From positions 1-44,394 of IMG/VR virus record IMGVR_UViG_3300045999_013288: DNA of 44,394 nucleotides. One strand, written 5' to 3'. The translations under genes were made by a program, and so were the position numbers. Origin of the DNA: a virus. Below the pieces are notes generated by a model that worked only from the letters and a program-made list of their open reading frames with translations, searched no databases and was not told the origin of the DNA. Positions 41,455 through 44,394 of the stretch are shown here, piece after piece; the stretch's first letter is position 1, and every line of letters starts with the position of its first letter.

Positions 41455-42243
41455 TTAACTCCAATAATTAAAACTATCTTTTATTTCATTTTCTGGTATT
41501 TTTCCGTCTTCCCAGCCATTCAATAAAACTTCATTCCATTCTTTATCGGAAAATCTAGGAAATGAAAATTTATTTTTAGGTTTTTTTAGCATCCAGAGCT
41601 GCTTTGTGTCTGTTCTATGCTTCCATTGGCTTCCATCTGGATTACTTCTATAGCTCCATTTTCCAGCATCTAAAAAAATTGGAATTTTTCTATTTTTTTC
41701 ATCTAAAAAAAAGAAACTTTTATATTTTAAATTATTATTTTTTATATAATCTTGGACATATTTTTCAGTCCATTCTATATGGTCCCAAGGTCCAGGTCCA
41801 CCAATCGCTTTTGGTATAGAATTATAAAAAGCAACGTCCATGAATTGTGCTCTTTCTGAATAAACGCCTCCGCCCTGATCTCCAGATAAATCAATATATG
41901 AACATTGATCAATTTCAATTGAATTTATCATGGCGTCAATAAATTTTTGATCTATTTTGCCAGCTAAAATATGATCGACTTGAATATAAAATGCGTATTT
42001 TGATTTACATTGAGCAAATAATTGAATAGTTCCAGCTCCACAGCCTACATTATCTTTATTTAAAATTAGATTATCTATTAAATTATTTTCTTTTAATTTA
42101 AGAACGTAATCTTGTCTTCCTCCATTAGATAAAAAAGTAACTTTATAATCGAAGTCGCTATACTTTTTAATACTCTCTAAGAGAGTATTTGCTTCTTGTT
42201 CTCTTTCATAATCTAAAATTAAATATTCAATCATTTCGTTCAT
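41455..42243 (-). CDS. GT-A (GT2-like) glycosyltransferase
   Basis: 262 residues. Start YLILDYEREQEANTLLESIK, then VTFLSNGGRQDYVLKL, NKDNVGCGAGTIQLFAQCKS (a GT2 'N.G...a.N.g' analogue), and YAFYIQVDHI with VDH in the DxD place. GDQGGGVYSERAQFMDVAF and FLDAGKWSYRSNPDGSQW follow. The donor is unknown. A stable 9-bp hairpin lies 3 bases before the ATG. It follows the acidic structural-type gene by 40 bases. Confidence 0.65.
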   Translation of the reverse strand: MNEMIEYLILDYEREQEANTLLESIKKYSDFDYKVTFLSNGGRQDYVLKLKENNLIDNLILNKDNVGCGAGTIQLFAQCKSKYAFYIQVDHILAGKIDQKFIDAMINSIEIDQCSYIDLSGDQGGGVYSERAQFMDVAFYNSIPKAIGGPGPWDHIEWTEKYVQDYIKNNNLKYKSFFFLDEKNRKIPIFLDAGKWSYRSNPDGSQWKHRTDTKQLWMLKKPKNKFSFPRFSDKEWNEVLLNGWEDGKIPENEIKDSFNYWS

Positions 42244-42246
42244 TTT

Positions 42247-42270
42247 CCCATAGTTATTTTAAACTATGGG
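42247..42270 (-). promoter_or_regulatory. 9-bp hairpin next to the start codon of the GT operon
   Basis: CCCATAGTT, loop ATTTTA, AACTATGGG. On the leftward transcript the stem ends 3 bases before the ATG at 42243, followed by AAA rather than a T-run, so it is not a classical terminator. It may block ribosome access, mark an RNA processing site, or be a weak terminator of the 43480 gene. Confidence 0.5.
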
Positions 42271-42283
42271 TTATAAAAATAAA

Positions 42284-43480
42284 CTAATCTTCAATAATTT
42301 CCACAAAAGCTAACGAAGGATTTTCTTTAAGAAGATCTTGTTGACTAAACTCTTCCTCTCCGTCCCATTCGTACTCGTCTGCTTGAGCTTTTTTCCAAGC
42401 TTCTGGATCTGGACGATCTTTATCACCTGGTTTTGCGGGCTTATATTTTTTACCCATTCTTTTTTTCTTTTCGCGAATGTTGTCCCAAAGACCTTTTTTG
42501 CCAGCTTCTGTAGTTTCCTTTTGTTCGCATTCTCCGCCGCAATCGCATCCACATCCACCATCAGAGCCAGCAATTTTACTAACTGGTTTTGCAGACCACA
42601 TTTTGCAAGACCAATAATTGGCTTTCCATTTGGGGCCAGGGTTTTCGCAGTTATGTCTAGCTCTATAATTTCTTCTGCGATCTGGATCATCCCTTTTGAT
42701 CTCCATATTGGGATCACCAAATTTAACCATAACGACATTTCCTTTGTCGTTTTTTACATATACACCAAATTTCTTTTTGGAGCCAGAAGGAAGTCTAAAT
42801 GGTTTATTTAGAGCTTTTTTTTTGCCTTCTTCTTTGGCTTGCTGGAATTCTAAATCAACAAGACCAGCCTCAATACAATTAAGTTTGGCTAATTGAAATT
42901 CAATATCTTCAAAATCGGCAAAATCATAATTTTCATTTACTACTTCGCCTAAAAGGATATCGCTATCAGCTTTAATATAGGAAGCTTTTACTTTTTGATT
43001 AGCGGCCATTTTAAAGAAAAGGGCGACTCTAGCAAAAGCCCACTCATCTTCTGTTTTTCCAGGTCTAAAAACTCTAGAGGCTTGATCAATGCCTCTCATG
43101 TAAACTCTTAAAACTTGGTCTGGAGAAATTTGTCTTTCGTTTGCTTGATTGTACTTGTCAACTTTCTTTTTTAAGAATGCATAAACTTTTTTAGTTTTAG
43201 GGGACATGTTTTCTTCATCTTCATCGTCCTCCATCTCTTCTTCATCTTCACCCTCTTCTTCGTCATCCTCTTCCTCTTCATCTTCCTCTTCTTCGGGTTC
43301 TTGAGCTTTAGATTCTTTTTTTGCTTCTAAAGTATTGGGCTTTTGATTATCGGTAAATTGTTCTGGCGTGATTGGAGTTTCGATCTCTTCTGAAATAGAT
43401 AAATCTGAATTCTGCAGCTCTGATTTTTTTTCACCAGAGAGTCGAAGTTGTTTAATTTTATCTGAAAAGTCTAGTTCCAT
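42284..43480 (-). CDS. acidic phage protein with a DUF5872-like C-terminal domain
   Basis: 398 residues. N-terminal 100 residues are disordered and extremely acidic (long Glu/Asp runs, about 60-95). A helical middle (YAFLKKKVDKYNQANERQIS; WAFARVALFFKMA) follows. Then comes the conserved phage block: FRLPSGSKKKFGVYVKNDKG, VKFGDPNMEIKRDDPDRRRN, YRARHNCENPGPKWKANYWS and CKMWS. I know that block as a widespread phage domain of unknown function (DUF5872-like). A Gly/Cys cluster CGCDCGGEC may bind metal. The C-terminus is basic, then acidic. Such proteins are often linked to the capsid or packaging set. It is the first gene of the unit that may lead into the glycosyltransferases. Confidence 0.7.
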   Translation of the reverse strand: MELDFSDKIKQLRLSGEKKSELQNSDLSISEEIETPITPEQFTDNQKPNTLEAKKESKAQEPEEEEDEEEEDDEEEGEDEEEMEDDEDEENMSPKTKKVYAFLKKKVDKYNQANERQISPDQVLRVYMRGIDQASRVFRPGKTEDEWAFARVALFFKMAANQKVKASYIKADSDILLGEVVNENYDFADFEDIEFQLAKLNCIEAGLVDLEFQQAKEEGKKKALNKPFRLPSGSKKKFGVYVKNDKGNVVMVKFGDPNMEIKRDDPDRRRNYRARHNCENPGPKWKANYWSCKMWSAKPVSKIAGSDGGCGCDCGGECEQKETTEAGKKGLWDNIREKKKRMGKKYKPAKPGDKDRPDPEAWKKAQADEYEWDGEEEFSQQDLLKENPSLAFVEIIED

Positions 43481-43488
43481 TTGAAAAG

Positions 43489-43497
43489 ATTACACTT
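43489..43497 (-). promoter_or_regulatory. AGTGTAAT-class -10 element, 8 bases before ATG
   Basis: Leftward ATAAGTGTAAT, with TGTAAT at 43494-43489, 8 bases before the ATG at 43480, in the 41-base gap after nrdA. AT-rich upstream sequence, no recognisable -35. Confidence 0.5.
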
Positions 43498-43521
43498 ATA
43501 TTTTATATTTTTGAAATCGAT

Positions 43522-44394
43522 TTATGCTTCGCAGCTTTTGCAATCTAAAATAGAACGAGCTAGTTCTTGAGCTGGATTGGCGCTTCTTTGATAATAAAGA
43601 GACTTTATTCCTTGTTCCCAAGCAAATATCATTAATTCATTAACTTCTTTTGGTTTTGTGTTAGGTGGAATCATGATATTCAAACTTTGGCCTTGATCGA
43701 TATATTTTTGACGTTGACTAGCTTGGATAATTATTTCTTTTTGAGAAATTTCTCCAAAAGTTTTGAACACATTTTTTTCTTCTTCAGATAAAAAGCTTAA
43801 ATGCTGAACGCTTCCACCCTTGATCAAAATTGATTTCCAAATTTCATCTGTATCTTGATTTTTAATTTTTAAAAGTTTTTTAAGGTAAGGATTTTTATAT
43901 GTAAATTTTCCTTTGGCAAGATCTTTAACAAAATAATTACTATTTAAGGGTTCAATACTAGGCGATACCTGACCAAGAATAAAGGAACTAGATGTTGTTG
44001 GAGCCACAGCCATAGTGGTAGAGTTCCTTCTTCCTGTTCCTTTCATCAATTCTGGCTCGCCGTAAAGTTCGGCTAATTTTTCAGACGCTTTGTGGGAATT
44101 TTGCTTAATATGTTTCCAGATTTCAACATTTAGCATTTTTGCCTCAAAAGATTCAAATCCAATCATTTTGTTTTGCAATAAAGAGTGCCAGCCAAGCACT
44201 CCCAAACCTAAAGCTCTTTGAGTTTTAGCAAATTTATTTGGAGCTTGCATGTATGCCATTTCATCAGTTTTTTGTATAAATTCGCTCATTACTGCATCTA
44301 AAAAATAAATCATTATTTGGACGGCGTCCGTATCTTTCCATTCTTCCCATTTTTCCAAGTTCATTGAAGAAAGATTGCAAACAAAAGATTCCCT
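43522..44394 (-). CDS. nrdA: class I ribonucleoside-diphosphate reductase alpha subunit, C-terminal part (runs off right edge)
   Basis: The frame is open to the last base, and upstream codons read ESFVCNLSSMNLEKWEEW, which contains the cysteine equivalent to Cys462 of E. coli NrdA. Visible downstream: RALGLGVLGWHSLL, TGRRNSTTMAVAPTTSSS (substrate phosphate loop), LNIMIPPNTKPKEVNELM, SLYYQRSAN (the radical-transfer Tyr-Tyr pair) and the redox tail CKSCEA (C-x2-C). The enzyme reduces NDPs to dNDPs for phage DNA synthesis. About 290 residues are seen, some 40% of a typical protein. The NLCxE motif is outside. The radical-bearing NrdB is not in the window. Confidence 0.95.
   Translation of the reverse strand, partial: RESFVCNLSSMNLEKWEEWKDTDAVQIMIYFLDAVMSEFIQKTDEMAYMQAPNKFAKTQRALGLGVLGWHSLLQNKMIGFESFEAKMLNVEIWKHIKQNSHKASEKLAELYGEPELMKGTGRRNSTTMAVAPTTSSSFILGQVSPSIEPLNSNYFVKDLAKGKFTYKNPYLKKLLKIKNQDTDEIWKSILIKGGSVQHLSFLSEEEKNVFKTFGEISQKEIIIQASQRQKYIDQGQSLNIMIPPNTKPKEVNELMIFAWEQGIKSLYYQRSANPAQELARSILDCKSCEA

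Noticed and set aside
42338-42811. 157-residue open frame on the plus strand inside the acidic protein gene
   Set aside because: It is a shadow of the Cys/Lys-rich coding strand: Phe/Ser/Leu-rich, no start signal, no family look, and fully covered by a gene with recognisable domains.
1-44394. tRNA genes, CRISPR arrays, insertion sequences, integrase or attachment sites
   Set aside because: Gaps between genes are mostly under 60 bases and I saw no cloverleaf, spaced repeats, transposase or recombinase signature.

Overview
The window is one contiguous piece of a large tailed-phage genome. It is AT-rich (clearly well under 40% G+C by eye), very densely coded, uses the standard genetic code, and shows no tRNA, rRNA, CRISPR array or insertion sequence. 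A lambda-type tail-tip set (gpL, a gpK-type JAMM peptidase, two gpI-like proteins, a giant gpJ) points to a long non-contractile tail (siphovirus). Sigma70-like promoters, LPS-type glycosyltransferases and lambda-type tail proteins suggest a low-GC Gram-negative host. I cannot name the host or the phage. Both ends run off into genes: an IMP dehydrogenase/GMP reductase family gene on the left and class I ribonucleotide reductase alpha on the right.

Layout. (1) 1-871, minus: a PD-(D/E)XK nuclease, a small unknown, and the start of the IMPDH/GMPR-like gene. (2) 923-12529, plus: tail-tip operon L, JAMM, I-1, I-2, J, with every junction overlapping. (3) 12526-17235, minus: a GNAT-like protein, a putative single-strand annealing protein, a GT9 domain broken over two reading frames and attached to a GT4 enzyme, and an unknown. 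(4) 17287-19037, plus: four small, probably virion-associated genes, ending at a strong bidirectional terminator. (5) 19106-19981, minus: a second GT9 enzyme. (6) 20033-23461, plus: a cysteine-rich repeat fibre. (7) 23462-36950, minus: replication and recombination: an APH-fold pseudokinase candidate, a small basic protein, a Clp ATPase, a replicase in three genes (PHP-like, DnaQ exonuclease, DnaE polymerase core), a RecB-like nuclease, primase, DnaB helicase, a small acidic protein, a nuclease, RecA/UvsX and an unknown. (8) 36959-43480, minus: Gmd, two methyltransferases, four glycosyltransferases and an acidic phage protein. (9) 43522-44394, minus: NrdA C-terminus.

How it fits together. The phage carries much of its own replisome (helicase, primase, polymerase, proofreader, RecA, nucleases) and makes deoxynucleotides with its own reductase. 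It also carries a large sugar-transfer apparatus, which could decorate virions or the host surface. Gmd makes a GDP-deoxysugar precursor, and an IMPDH-like enzyme could feed guanine nucleotides into the same route.

Most striking observations: the DnaE-type polymerase is cut at the PHP/polymerase border with a proofreading exonuclease gene placed exactly in the cut. Nearly every minus-strand transcription unit also has a -10 element only 5-9 bases before the start codon, predicting leaderless mRNAs. These fall into two promoter classes: TTGACA-17-TAnnnT, and AGTGTAAT without a visible -35.
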